Shown: in pieces, positions 6,928-16,042 of the stretch
Numbering within the stretch: the first letter of the stretch is position 1
Layout of the letters: every line of letters begins with the position of its first letter
Source: CAZUUO01 sp964622665
GTDB taxonomy: Bacteria > Patescibacteriota > Patescibacteriia > Magasanikbacterales > GCA-002688135
Direction: 5' to 3'
Length of the DNA: 26,035 nt
Assembly: GCA_964622665.1 (NCBI GenBank)
Contig: CAZUUO010000007.1
Span: 1 to 26,035, forward strand
The notes under the pieces: generated by a model
Databases searched by the model: none
The model's input: only the letters and a program-made list of their open reading frames with translations
Told to the model about the DNA's origin: nothing
Made by a program: the position numbers and the translations under genes

Positions 6928-7309
6928 TGTGGTTATTGCCTTACGTTCACGCACTGAAGTGACGGTAGGGGTTTTTATTGAGGGTGCTCTAGTTGTTACC
7001 CATCGTGATATAGCAGCTTCTTTACTTGAAACCTGTGAAGAAATTTTGTCAGGTTTTGGTTTTCATGTTTCACACATTTCTCACTTGGGGATTGTAAATA
7101 TCCAAAGTTCTTTTACTTCTACTCGATTGTTGATGTTGTTGGCTAATATGACCGCGACATTTAGTAATACGGTGGTGGCATTATTGCCTAACGATTTTTT
7201 TGATCGTTCATCGCAGGAGCAAGAAAGTATATTTGCTGCTGCTTCATTTTCCGAGAGTTTACTTTTGGGGTATAATGGAGAGCCTAACATAACAACGCCC
7301 AAACAGTAG
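6920..7309 (+). CDS. Degenerate, shortened TsaB-like protein
   Basis: This 129-residue product aligns by pattern with the N-terminal lobe of TsaB (YeaZ), the ASKHA-fold partner of TsaD in making the t6A base of tRNA. The visible correspondences are the start strand DVVIALRSRTEVTVGVFIEG, the helix SLLETCEEILSGFGFHVSHI, then GIVNIQSSFTSTRLLMLLAN followed by TVVALLP, which sits where TsaB has the GPGSFTGLR loop, a helix and PVVGV. The loop has changed to IQSSFTSTR and the C-terminal lobe is missing. I chose the ATG at 6920; it overlaps the preceding stop. It may be a dimerisation-only TsaB or a diverged paralogue. The assignment rests on pattern alone. Confidence 0.5.
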   Translation: MCDVVIALRSRTEVTVGVFIEGALVVTHRDIAASLLETCEEILSGFGFHVSHISHLGIVNIQSSFTSTRLLMLLANMTATFSNTVVALLPNDFFDRSSQEQESIFAAASFSESLLLGYNGEPNITTPKQ

Positions 7310-7310
7310 T

Positions 7311-8786
7311 ATGTCGCCACGACTTGAATATCGCATATACGAGATTATTCCCGGTTTAATAATCTGGATTACCATTGTGGGGAGTTTTTTACTCTCTATT
7401 TTTGCGCCGTTGATTGCGGTTATTTTGATTATTGTTTTTGATGTGTATTGGTTGTTGCGGGTTATTTATTTTTGTATCAATTTGTTTGTGTCGTGGAGAC
7501 AGATGAAACAAGTTCTTCGTGTTGATTGGGTTTCACGCATGAAAACGATTGATGATTGGGAACGACGGGTGCATGTGGTGATGTTGCCAACCTATAAAGA
7601 GAGTAAGGAGGTTGTATTTCACACCCTTACTACCCTTAAAAATTCTTCATATCCGAGTGCAAAGTTGGTGGTTGTGTTGGCGGGTGAGGAAAAGGATGCT
7701 GAAAATTTTAAACGAATTGCTGAAGATGCACAGCATACTTTTAAAAATGTTTTTCGAGAAATCATTGTCACTATTCATCCCTTTGGTATTGAAGGTGAGC
7801 TTCCTGGTAAAGGATCAAATTTGCATCATGCGGGTCCTGTAGTAAAAAATTGGGCTGATAGTCACGGTATTTCATATGCTGATGTGATTGTTTCTGCGTT
7901 TGATGTTGATACGTTGCCTCATCAGGATTATTTTTCATATTTAACGTACGTGTATTGCACACATCCCAACCCAACACGGTCAAGTTATCAACCCATCCCG
8001 TTATATTTTAATAATGTGTGGGAAACTCGAGGTATTGCGCGGGTCATGTCGTTTGGTACGACATTTTGGATGATGTCAGAAATTACACGGCCGTTTCGGT
8101 TGTGGACGTTTTCTTCTCATAGCATGAGTTTGCAAGCACTTGTTGATTGTGGTTTTTGGCAAAATAATTTAGTTTCTGAGGATTCTCGTATATTTTTACA
8201 AATGTTTATCCGCTACGATGGTAATTATGAAGTTACTCCTTTATATCTTCCCGTTTCCATGGATACGGTTGAGGGAGCATCATGGTGGCAGAGTGTGAAA
8301 AATGTGTATGTTCAACAGCGTCGTTGGGCGTGGGGAGTTGAGAATTTTCCCTTTATGTGTTGGCATTTTCGTCGAAATCCCCGTATTCCATTTGCAAAAA
8401 AACGTGCCATGATTTTACGCTATGCTGAAGGAATGTATTCGTGGGCCGTTGCATCAATTTTAATTTTGGTTTTGGGACGGTTACCATTGTATGTTGCAGC
8501 TGATTCACTACAGTCAAATGTATTATTTCAAAATACCCCGTTTGTGTTGGAACAGTTGATGCGTTACGCTATGGCGGGTTTGTTTGTGTCTGCGGGGTTA
8601 TCGTTTACTTTATTACCACAACGTCCTGCACACGTTTCGATAACCACGTATTTGTATCTGTTATTAAATTGGATTTTACTTCCCGTGACTTTATTGGGAT
8701 TGGGTAGTTTACCGGCAATTGATTCACAAACACGCCTGATGCTGGGTTCCTACTTAGGTTTTAATGTGACACCAAAGAAACGATAA
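7311..8786 (+). CDS. Membrane-bound family 2 glycosyltransferase
   Basis: A 491-residue processive-type GT2 enzyme that would transfer sugars from nucleotide-sugars at the inner face of the membrane. Two helices lie at about 12-60. The catalytic domain has VVMLPTYKES (89-98), the DxD motif in SAFDVDT (Asp198, Asp200), SED (Glu290-Asp291) as the acidic base region, and QQRRW (335-339) matching the QxxRW acceptor motif. C-terminal helices follow at about 375-395, 415-435 and 443-468. This order is that of cellulose and hyaluronan synthase-like enzymes. The start lies 1 nt after the preceding stop. With the DUF4012 and MreB genes after it, a role in surface polysaccharide is reasonable, but the product cannot be named. 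Confidence 0.85.
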   Translation: MSPRLEYRIYEIIPGLIIWITIVGSFLLSIFAPLIAVILIIVFDVYWLLRVIYFCINLFVSWRQMKQVLRVDWVSRMKTIDDWERRVHVVMLPTYKESKEVVFHTLTTLKNSSYPSAKLVVVLAGEEKDAENFKRIAEDAQHTFKNVFREIIVTIHPFGIEGELPGKGSNLHHAGPVVKNWADSHGISYADVIVSAFDVDTLPHQDYFSYLTYVYCTHPNPTRSSYQPIPLYFNNVWETRGIARVMSFGTTFWMMSEITRPFRLWTFSSHSMSLQALVDCGFWQNNLVSEDSRIFLQMFIRYDGNYEVTPLYLPVSMDTVEGASWWQSVKNVYVQQRRWAWGVENFPFMCWHFRRNPRIPFAKKRAMILRYAEGMYSWAVASILILVLGRLPLYVAADSLQSNVLFQNTPFVLEQLMRYAMAGLFVSAGLSFTLLPQRPAHVSITTYLYLLLNWILLPVTLLGLGSLPAIDSQTRLMLGSYLGFNVTPKKR

Positions 8787-8805
8787 TTCTATCCTCAAGT
8801 TACCG

Positions 8806-8833
8806 CGCATATGGTATACTCATACTATATGCG
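8806..8833. repeat. 11-bp dyad across the DUF4012 -10 box and start codon
   Basis: CGCATATGGTA (8806-8816) and TACTATATGCG (8823-8833) are inverted copies with one G-T mismatch and a 6-nt centre. The left arm covers the extended -10 and the right arm covers the ATG at 8829. It could be a repressor operator or, in a leaderless mRNA, a structure over the start. Confidence 0.6.
8812..8820 (+). promoter_or_regulatory. Extended -10 promoter of the DUF4012 gene
   Basis: TGGTATACT, 8 nt before the ATG at 8829. The predicted transcription start (about 8827) is almost at the ATG, so the mRNA would be leaderless. No good -35 is visible. Confidence 0.65.
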
Positions 8834-10229
8834 TTTTATTATTGGTTTGTTGGTAGTGTTGTGTGGATTGGTGTGGGGTGGTGTGTATTATGTTGAGAGT
8901 AAACCCATAACTGAACACATAAAAACGGCAACTGAGGTTGCGGCTCAATATGCAGATCCCGGTTCCATTTTGTCGATTCTTCCCGACTTAGCAGGATTTA
9001 AAGGGGAACGGGTGTATTTGTTGTTATTACAAAATTCTCATGAACTGCGACCAACCGGTGGTTTTATTGGAAATTTTGGTATTGTTCGAGTAAAAGATGG
9101 CCAAATACTTGATACACAGTTTGAAGGATCTGAATATTTGGATGCGCGTATTCCGAAAGGAACCTTGGTTCCACGCTCTCCCAAACCTATTGCAACATAC
9201 ATGGAACAAGGATATATGTATTTTCGTGATGGGAATTGGAACCCTGATTTTAAAGAAACCGCGCAAACACTCGTACAATTATACGCACAATCGCGCGGTG
9301 ATTATGCTGATAAAATTGATGGGGTGATTGCGGTAAATACGGATGTTGCTTCGGAAATAATGAAAATAGTGGGTCCTATTACGGTGTCGGGGGTTACGTT
9401 TACATCTGATAATATTATTGACCGGTTACAGTATGAAGTTGAAATTGCCTGGCTTAATAAAGCAATTTCAAAACATGAACGTAAGGCAATTGTTGACGAA
9501 TTGTTTGATGCGATTAAAGATCGGTTATCGAGCATGAGCTTTGAGCAATTGTATGCGCTTGTGTTGCGCATGGAAGCGTTAGCTAAAGAAAAACATATTA
9601 TTGGATTTGATTTTCGTGAACAAGTTCAGTCGGTATATGAAGGACTTGGTTATGCTGGTTTGATGCGATATACTAATTCCGATTTTATTGGGGTTGTTGA
9701 TACCAATTTGGGTGGATTTAAAACTGACCGTGTGATGGAACGAGTGTGGCAGTATGCGGTTTCTACTCGTGATGCAAATACGTTACGGTCAGAATTGCGA
9801 TTGCGTTATAAAAATCCGGGGGTAAAAGATTATCGAACTCGTGATTATCGTTCATATACTCGTATTTACTTACCGTTAGGGGTAAACAATGTTTCAGTTG
9901 TTGGTGGTAGTGTGTTTAATGAAAATTTGAAACGAGGGTTTGATGTGTATGAGGAGGGGAACTTTACGGTTGTGGGATTTTTCCATGTTGATAAATTACA
10001 ATCTGAAAATGAATATGTGATTACGTATCAACAACCTGAATCTGTTTTTTCTCAGTATTCACGGGGATTATACGAATTACACGTGTGGAAGCAACCGGGA
10101 ATGCATTCACCCACATTGACCGTTACCCATTCCTTTGATAGACCTGTAGTAGATGATACAACAACTTCGCCGTTTCAAACTCCTCTTACTATAGATCGAG
10201 ATGTTACGTTACGAACGTTGTTGCAATAA
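8829..10229 (+). CDS. DUF4012 family membrane-anchored protein
   Basis: A 466-residue protein of the DUF4012 family, recognised by NSHELRPTGGFIGNFG (about 69-84). The function is not established; members occur in CPR and Gram-positive bacteria, often near envelope polysaccharide genes. An N-terminal membrane helix (2-20) puts the remainder outside. The C-terminal part is rich in beta strands, with LYELHVWKQPGMHSPTLTV near the end. I use the ATG at 8829, because the in-frame ATG at 8811 lies inside the -10 box. mreB follows after 12 nt with no terminator between them, so the two are likely cotranscribed. Together with the glycosyltransferase upstream this suggests an envelope function. Confidence 0.85.
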   Translation: MRFIIGLLVVLCGLVWGGVYYVESKPITEHIKTATEVAAQYADPGSILSILPDLAGFKGERVYLLLLQNSHELRPTGGFIGNFGIVRVKDGQILDTQFEGSEYLDARIPKGTLVPRSPKPIATYMEQGYMYFRDGNWNPDFKETAQTLVQLYAQSRGDYADKIDGVIAVNTDVASEIMKIVGPITVSGVTFTSDNIIDRLQYEVEIAWLNKAISKHERKAIVDELFDAIKDRLSSMSFEQLYALVLRMEALAKEKHIIGFDFREQVQSVYEGLGYAGLMRYTNSDFIGVVDTNLGGFKTDRVMERVWQYAVSTRDANTLRSELRLRYKNPGVKDYRTRDYRSYTRIYLPLGVNNVSVVGGSVFNENLKRGFDVYEEGNFTVVGFFHVDKLQSENEYVITYQQPESVFSQYSRGLYELHVWKQPGMHSPTLTVTHSFDRPVVDDTTTSPFQTPLTIDRDVTLRTLLQ

Positions 10230-10241
10230 TTGCAATAACAC

Positions 10242-11249
10242 ATGTTTTCCAAAAAAATAGCCATTGATTTGGGTACAAAAAATGTACTCGTATATGTACA
10301 GGGACGGGGGATTGTATTAAATGAACCCTCGGTTGTTGCTATTTCAAAGTCGGATAATCGGGTGTTGGCAGTTGGAAATGAAGCGAATGATATGATTGGG
10401 CGCACACCTGATTCTATTGTTGCGTCACATCCGCTCAAAGATGGGGTGATTGCTGATTATAAAACCACTGAAATCATGTTACGGTATTTAATTACCAAAT
10501 CATTAGGTGGATTTCGGTTATTTCGACCGGAGGTTATGGTTGCGGTTCCAGGTGGAATTACCTCAACAGAGCGCCGTGCCGTAGTTGATGCAACACTTGC
10601 TGCTGGTGCGCGGGCTGCCTATATTATTAAAGAACCCGTGGTTGCGGCAATTGGAGCTGATATTCCTATTGGTTCAGCGGCTGGACACCTTATTATTGAT
10701 ATTGGCGGAGGTACGATGGAAGTTGCGGTTATTTCGCTGGGTGGCATTGTAGCGAGTGCGTCAGTTCGTATTGCGGGAAATAAATTTGATGGTAGTATTC
10801 AAGATTTTATTCGTCGTAAATATGGGCTTGCTATCGGCGATCGTACTGCAGAACAAGTTAAAATTGAAATTGGTTCGGCACTGTATCTTGATAAACAGTT
10901 AACCATGGAGGTAAAGGGAAGAGATATTGTTTCGGGGTTACCTAAAATTGTAACCGTTACGTCATCTGATGTTACCGATGCGGTACAAACATCTCTTGAG
11001 GGTATGATTGGTGCAATTAAAGAAGTGTTAAATCAAACACCTCCAGAATTAGCAGCCGATATCATGGATAAAGGAATGGTGTTGTCGGGAGGTAGTAGTC
11101 AGTTGCGTAACCTTGCACAATTATTTTCTCAAGCAACCGGTGTTCCCGCGTACATGGCTGATGAACCGTTATTTTGTGTGGCGCGGGGGACGGGTATTGC
11201 CCTTGAAAATTTAGAAAGTTATAAACGTTCCATATTATCAACGAAATAA
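10242..11249 (+). CDS. mreB: Rod-shape actin-like protein MreB
   Basis: MreB forms membrane-bound filaments that guide wall synthesis. All actin-fold nucleotide motifs are present in the 335-residue product: phosphate 1 AIDLGTKNVLVYV (7-19), the KDGVIADY segment (66-73), phosphate 2 IIDIGGGTMEVAVIS (151-165) and the adenosine motif GMVLSGGSSQLRNL (278-291). The N-terminal MFSKKI start suits membrane contact. The length is normal. mreC and mreD are not next to it; the gene sits instead behind DUF4012. Its TAA stop forms part of the terminator stem. Confidence 0.95.
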   Translation: MFSKKIAIDLGTKNVLVYVQGRGIVLNEPSVVAISKSDNRVLAVGNEANDMIGRTPDSIVASHPLKDGVIADYKTTEIMLRYLITKSLGGFRLFRPEVMVAVPGGITSTERRAVVDATLAAGARAAYIIKEPVVAAIGADIPIGSAAGHLIIDIGGGTMEVAVISLGGIVASASVRIAGNKFDGSIQDFIRRKYGLAIGDRTAEQVKIEIGSALYLDKQLTMEVKGRDIVSGLPKIVTVTSSDVTDAVQTSLEGMIGAIKEVLNQTPPELAADIMDKGMVLSGGSSQLRNLAQLFSQATGVPAYMADEPLFCVARGTGIALENLESYKRSILSTK

Positions 11250-11276
11250 AATCTCTGTAGGGAGATTTTTTCTTTT
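11248..11276 (+). terminator. Intrinsic terminator after mreB
   Basis: AAAATCTC (11248-11255) pairs with GAGATTTT (11262-11269), followed by TTTTTTCTTTT. The last two bases of the mreB stop codon lie in the stem. Confidence 0.88.
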
Positions 11277-11313
11277 ATACACAGTGACAGAGCAAGTCAG
11301 GAAATTGTGTTTA

Positions 11314-11322
11314 TGGTATACT
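11314..11322 (+). promoter_or_regulatory. Extended -10 promoter of the T4SS-like block
   Basis: TGGTATACT, 12 nt before the ATG at 11335, giving a leader of about 6 nt. It follows directly on the mreB terminator and is the only evident promoter until 16043. Confidence 0.6.
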
Positions 11323-11334
11323 GCAATTGTCACT

Positions 11335-14220
11335 ATGCGTATACTAACTTCTCACATTAAAAAGTTTTTTCTTCGTCATCAGTTTCTTACCGCGTTTATT
11401 TTGTTTGCTGTTTTTTCGGTTGTCATGACACCAGTTCCTACTCATGCTGGTTTTTCTGTTGGAGAAACCGTAACTTCTATTCTTGGAACTTTGATTGGGG
11501 AGTATTATGTTCCATTCATGGGTAAGTTGATGGCATTGATTGCAAACGGAATCGTGATCGCGGCTGGATATAATGGATTTGCCGATGCAACGGCGGTACA
11601 AGTTGGTTGGGTGTTGACGCGTGACATAGCAAACATGTTTTTTGTGGTTGCATTGCTTTTAATGGCATTTGGTACCATGTTTAATATTGAAAAATTGGGT
11701 ACGTTGCATCATTTACCTCACATTTTAATTTTTGCTATTGCTATTAATTTTAGTAAAACATTAGTGTTATTTTTGGTTGATATTGCGCAAGTATTCATGT
11801 TGACGTTTGTGAGTGCCTTTCAAAATACTGCTGCAGGTAATTTTGTGAAGGCGTTTGGTATTACTGATTGGTTTACGTTAGTTGGACAAACAACACCTGA
11901 AACGAGTTCTGCGGTTGGTGTTGCTATTGCAGGGTATTTGCTGTCTGCGGTTTTGGTTACGATTGCAACCTTTATTTTGGCAACCTTTTTCTTTTATTTA
12001 GTCTATCGGTTTGTTTATTTGTGGATTTTGATTATTTTAGCACCGCTTGCGTTTGGTGTGGCAGTATTAGGAGATAAGGGTCATCACCAATATGCGCATT
12101 GGTGGGAAGAATTAACAAAAACTATTATTTCAGGACCGGTGCTTGCCTTTTTCTTATGGCTCACATTATTGATTGCGGGATCTTCCATGGGTGGTTCAAT
12201 TGGTAGTGAAGTTGTGGGTGGATCGATTGCTACGAGTGTTGATGCGAGTGGTCAAGCACAAATTGTTTCTTTACAATCCAAGGCATTTTCAATTGATGTT
12301 ATTATTACGTTTATCGTGAGTATTGTTTTGTTAATGTTGGGTTTGCATGTTACCGAGGAAGTTTCGGGAGGTGCCTTTAAGCATGGAAAGAGTGCCGCAA
12401 AATGGACAAGTGGTTTAGCAGCTGGTGCCGCTGCGTGGGCAGGTTATAAAACTTTGGGTGCCGCAAAGAGTGTTGGAGGTGTTGCGCTTAAAGGAGTTGG
12501 AGCGGTAACTGGAGTAAATACGGCAATTAAATATGCAAAGTCAGGCGTTACACAAGGTGTTAAAGCAGTTAAAACTTCTGGTATTGGTAAAGCATTGGGC
12601 ATGGATGAAGATTATAATAAGGTGAAACAGGCACAAATTGATGCTAAAGTTTTGCGTGCCTTTGGTAAGGGGGATAAAGCGCGCTTATTAGAGCAATCAA
12701 CTATTGGTGATATTCGCAAAAATCTTGATGGTTTAACAATGTCACAAGTGAAACAGAAAATGGATGAGCTTCGACAAGGTGGTGATACCTCAAGTTTATA
12801 TTATAAGGCGGCCGCAATGTCACTTACTGATAAAGGATTTTTCAATAGTAATCATTCAGCTCTTGATCAAGCGGCTGGCGGTGATGTTGATTTTCAAAAT
12901 GATTTGATTGCTGCAGCAAATAAAGCGGGTGCAAATTATGTGAAAGTTGAAGGTGGTGATAAAAATGCGTCAGTTGCTACCATGATGGCGGGTAAAAGTG
13001 ATAATGATATCAATACGATGTTTGCTAATATTGATAAGCAATCCATGATGACCCGTGATTTGGATGGTAATGAAGTGGTTGGTGATCAATTGGCAGCGTA
13101 TAAGCTTGCAAATTTATCAACGACACAATTTGGTAACATGAAAAATGAGGGACTTAAGAATAAAATTAGAGATGGTATATTGTTGTCATTGAAAAATGTT
13201 AAGGGGGATGGTCAAGAACAACAAAATCTTCGTACTAAATTGGCAGAACAATATAATTCATTTAGTGGACTTTCAGGAACTCCCAATGCGATTACTGTGG
13301 ATGCAACCAGTGGTTCCATTGTTAGTGGCTCCCCTGATGTGATTGCACGTAGTGAAGCTGTACATCGTTCACAGTCTAAAAATTTGGCTGATTCGTATAC
13401 AACTGAGGTTCGTAAAGAAAAAGGAAATGTTTCAGTTATTGATTCTAAGGTTTCAGGTGCAATTAATTCATTACCCATGGGGGCTACTCGACAAGATACT
13501 GTTAAGAATCTTTCGGGTTTACAACTATCATCTCAATCATTACAAAGTAGTGGTAGTGCTACTAAATTTGACGAAGAACGTGCGCGTATTGAACAATTGC
13601 AAAATGAGTTAAAAGCTAAGTATGCTTCACTTACTGGTTCAACGGGCCTTCGTGATGCTGCGGGAAATGAATTGTCATTTGGACAAGCATTTGATGCAAG
13701 TACGATTAATAAATCTGTTGAAGATTTAAAATCTGCACTACAAAAACGTCAAAATTCTCGAGATCCTGGTGAACAAAAGCAATTGGATGGTTATATTGCA
13801 ACATTACAAAAACAAATTTCTTCATTAGCACAAGATTCTAAATTGGGCCGTAGTTCGTCAAGCGGTACTCGTGATCGATCTCGTTATCAAAAAGTGAATG
13901 ATAAAATGAAAAATGTTGATCGAGTTGTTTCAACATACATGGCACAGGCGCGTAATTCTAATGATAGTAAGGCTAAGTTGAATGCTATGAAAGCGGCTCG
14001 TGAACAAATGAAATCTGCAGTTGCGGCATACGATGTAAAGGCTGATAATCCTATTAATGGACTTGCGATACCACAGGGCACAAGACAAAAGATTTCAGAA
14101 TTAAAAGGTAAGCTTGATGCATTAAAAGGTAAACTCAATAAAGATTTTACGCCAGCTGAACTTACTGAGCTTGAAAATCTTAATAAAGAATTTGAAAATT
14201 TACGTCGTGAATTAACCTAA
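11335..14220 (+). CDS. VirB6/TrbL-like polytopic membrane protein with long soluble tail
   Basis: A 961-residue protein of two halves. The N-terminal part starts with a signal-like segment (about 18-38, ending PTHA-GF). It then has membrane helices at about 61-79, 98-116, 128-157, 196-222, 224-245, 264-283 and 320-338. The segment GWVLTRDIANMFFVVALLLM, then HILIFAIAINFSKTLVLFLV and YLWILIILAPLAFGVAVLGD, are typical of the VirB6/TrbL-type channel proteins common in CPR. From about residue 345 on, the tail is soluble, hydrophilic and helical, with Gly/Ala-rich and coiled-coil stretches. I chose the ATG at 11335; the in-frame GTG at 11284 lies upstream of the -10 box. It heads the T4SS-like gene set. 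Confidence 0.75.
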   Translation: MRILTSHIKKFFLRHQFLTAFILFAVFSVVMTPVPTHAGFSVGETVTSILGTLIGEYYVPFMGKLMALIANGIVIAAGYNGFADATAVQVGWVLTRDIANMFFVVALLLMAFGTMFNIEKLGTLHHLPHILIFAIAINFSKTLVLFLVDIAQVFMLTFVSAFQNTAAGNFVKAFGITDWFTLVGQTTPETSSAVGVAIAGYLLSAVLVTIATFILATFFFYLVYRFVYLWILIILAPLAFGVAVLGDKGHHQYAHWWEELTKTIISGPVLAFFLWLTLLIAGSSMGGSIGSEVVGGSIATSVDASGQAQIVSLQSKAFSIDVIITFIVSIVLLMLGLHVTEEVSGGAFKHGKSAAKWTSGLAAGAAAWAGYKTLGAAKSVGGVALKGVGAVTGVNTAIKYAKSGVTQGVKAVKTSGIGKALGMDEDYNKVKQAQIDAKVLRAFGKGDKARLLEQSTIGDIRKNLDGLTMSQVKQKMDELRQGGDTSSLYYKAAAMSLTDKGFFNSNHSALDQAAGGDVDFQNDLIAAANKAGANYVKVEGGDKNASVATMMAGKSDNDINTMFANIDKQSMMTRDLDGNEVVGDQLAAYKLANLSTTQFGNMKNEGLKNKIRDGILLSLKNVKGDGQEQQNLRTKLAEQYNSFSGLSGTPNAITVDATSGSIVSGSPDVIARSEAVHRSQSKNLADSYTTEVRKEKGNVSVIDSKVSGAINSLPMGATRQDTVKNLSGLQLSSQSLQSSGSATKFDEERARIEQLQNELKAKYASLTGSTGLRDAAGNELSFGQAFDASTINKSVEDLKSALQKRQNSRDPGEQKQLDGYIATLQKQISSLAQDSKLGRSSSSGTRDRSRYQKVNDKMKNVDRVVSTYMAQARNSNDSKAKLNAMKAAREQMKSAVAAYDVKADNPINGLAIPQGTRQKISELKGKLDALKGKLNKDFTPAELTELENLNKEFENLRRELT

Positions 14221-14230
14221 TTTGTGTGGT

Positions 14231-16012
14231 ATGACATCGTTACTTCATCTTATTGAAACTGAAGAGATACAAACACAGATACAAGGTGTTCTTGAACGAC
14301 ATAATCTACAACAATATTCTGCTCTCGTTGATAATATTCTCGAACAGGTTTTTGAAGGGACATTGTATTATGAAGATTTTAACCAAGCTCTTGAAAATGA
14401 GGTTGATGAAGTAACTGATGATGTGCTTTCAGCTGAAAGTGAGATTTATTTGATTTGTGTTGAACCACACGAAGAAGAGCTAGAAAAATTGTTTTCAGAG
14501 AATAAGAAAAATTTTAATGAAGTGTTAACTGAAGTTCAGGCTCGTTTTCATATAGAAACTGAAGGTGACCGTTACAAAGATCGATTGGCACGTTTTTTGA
14601 AATCTTTTTTTGAAGGGGAATATGATAGTGAGCGCACAATACGATCTCTTAGTAAGGGTTTTAAACCCGGAGGTTTAGAGATGAAGGAAGAGGATGCGAG
14701 AGTGCTTGTTGAGTCTGTAGAGGCGTATGTTGGTCGCATATCGTATGATGCGGTTTCTAGTTCATCCGATTCATCTTCTTTAGGTTTGGTATCTCATGAG
14801 GTAACTTCTCCAGAGGTTGCAACTGCATTGGCTCCTGTTGCAACAATTTTGGTAGATACTCCTCAAGAATTAACTAAACAAGCACAGACAGCTGAATCTC
14901 ATGAGATTGTTCCCGTAAGTTTAGTTGATACCGTTTCTGAATTACAACCTCAAAAGGCTGAAGTTGTGTTACCAAAATTACCACAAGAAAAAGCACGTGA
15001 AGAAGCATTGTATCAAGCAAAAACCGCCATATTACAAAAAAATACGTTTGCCGAATCCACACCTGTTGTCAAAACAGTTCCTATTGAAGTTACAAAAAAA
15101 GATGAAGTTGTTTCAACTAATAATTCAGTAGTGTGTGATGTGCTCGAAGATGCGGAAGTTACCGAATTAATGAAAGCAAAGGATGGTATTGATGAAACGA
15201 TTGCGGGTGAATCACGCATTCATGAGGAATTACAAAAAGTATTTCAAAAAATAGTTGACACCTATGCGAGTTTTTTAACAAGTAGTGAATTGTGTGATCG
15301 ATTTTATCGATTGGTCATTGCTCGTCTGAAAGGATTGAAAGATCAATATGCAACGCGAGATGTTGTTTTGTCTCCTGTTGAAAATGGGGGATTGGGATTT
15401 AGTCCTTCACAAGCTGATGATTTTTTAACTTTTTTAGAGACGGAGAAGAATATTTTGCAAGAAACATGGGATCAGGAAATTAAGATTAAAAAAGAGGAGT
15501 TTTTGTCGCAACGCCGAGAACAATTATTTTCAAAAAATTCAGTAACTCCGTTAAAAACTGTTCCCACTAACCAAATGACGGGGGATATTATTGGCGTTGT
15601 TCCTACGCCACCAAAACCAGCAACACCAGTTGCTCCTCATCTTCAAACATCAAAACCAATCATGCATGATGTGCATGATACCGCGCCGATGCTTGATGGG
15701 GTGATGGAGTTACAATCGTATTCCCTTGAGGATTTTCATCGTTTAAGTAAAGATCCGGTACAAGCAGCACACAAAATTGAACAAAAAATTGATATTTTGG
15801 GTCAGTGGATGTATGTGAAACGTGCACAAGGTATTGATGCGTGGAAAGATAGTGCGTTGATGCGATTATATCGTGAGCATTTACAACAATCGTTACTTGC
15901 TGATATGCCGATTACTGAAGTTATTCAGCGAAGAACAGAGGCAGGACAGCCCACTTTAACGCTTGCTGAAATTGAGGCGCTTACTGATTTAAGTTCACGA
16001 CTCCGCAAATAG
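14231..16012 (+). CDS. Large soluble acidic protein with duplicated domain, T4SS-linked
   Basis: A 593-residue protein without membrane helices or signal peptide; I know no family for it. Two segments look like copies of one domain: about 113-166 (DRLARFLKSFFEGEYDSERT, later GGLEMKEEDARVLVESVEAY) and about 356-405 (DRFYRLVIARLKGLKDQYAT, later GGLGFSPSQADDFLTFLETE). A Ser/Val/Pro-rich linker (170-330) and a proline-rich stretch near 455-470 separate the domains, and a helical C-terminal part ends in PTLTLAEIEALTDLSSRLRK. The gene begins 10 nt after the VirB6-like gene and precedes PrgI, so it is probably a cytoplasmic or accessory part of the same machine. The TTG at 14222 is a less likely start. 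Confidence 0.7.
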   Translation: MTSLLHLIETEEIQTQIQGVLERHNLQQYSALVDNILEQVFEGTLYYEDFNQALENEVDEVTDDVLSAESEIYLICVEPHEEELEKLFSENKKNFNEVLTEVQARFHIETEGDRYKDRLARFLKSFFEGEYDSERTIRSLSKGFKPGGLEMKEEDARVLVESVEAYVGRISYDAVSSSSDSSSLGLVSHEVTSPEVATALAPVATILVDTPQELTKQAQTAESHEIVPVSLVDTVSELQPQKAEVVLPKLPQEKAREEALYQAKTAILQKNTFAESTPVVKTVPIEVTKKDEVVSTNNSVVCDVLEDAEVTELMKAKDGIDETIAGESRIHEELQKVFQKIVDTYASFLTSSELCDRFYRLVIARLKGLKDQYATRDVVLSPVENGGLGFSPSQADDFLTFLETEKNILQETWDQEIKIKKEEFLSQRREQLFSKNSVTPLKTVPTNQMTGDIIGVVPTPPKPATPVAPHLQTSKPIMHDVHDTAPMLDGVMELQSYSLEDFHRLSKDPVQAAHKIEQKIDILGQWMYVKRAQGIDAWKDSALMRLYREHLQQSLLADMPITEVIQRRTEAGQPTLTLAEIEALTDLSSRLRK

Positions 16013-16042
16013 TGTTGTCCCCATAAATTCATGTTCTATTTG

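Noticed and set aside
11284..11334. GTG at 11284 as the start of the VirB6-like gene
   Set aside because: It would place the extended -10 box (11314-11322) inside the coding region; the signal-like N-terminus starts better at 11335.
11316..11344. Two GTATAC copies 17 nt apart at the start of the VirB6-like gene
   Set aside because: GTATAC is a self-complementary 6-mer that arises from -10-like sequence; no longer symmetry is present, so I do not call it an operator.
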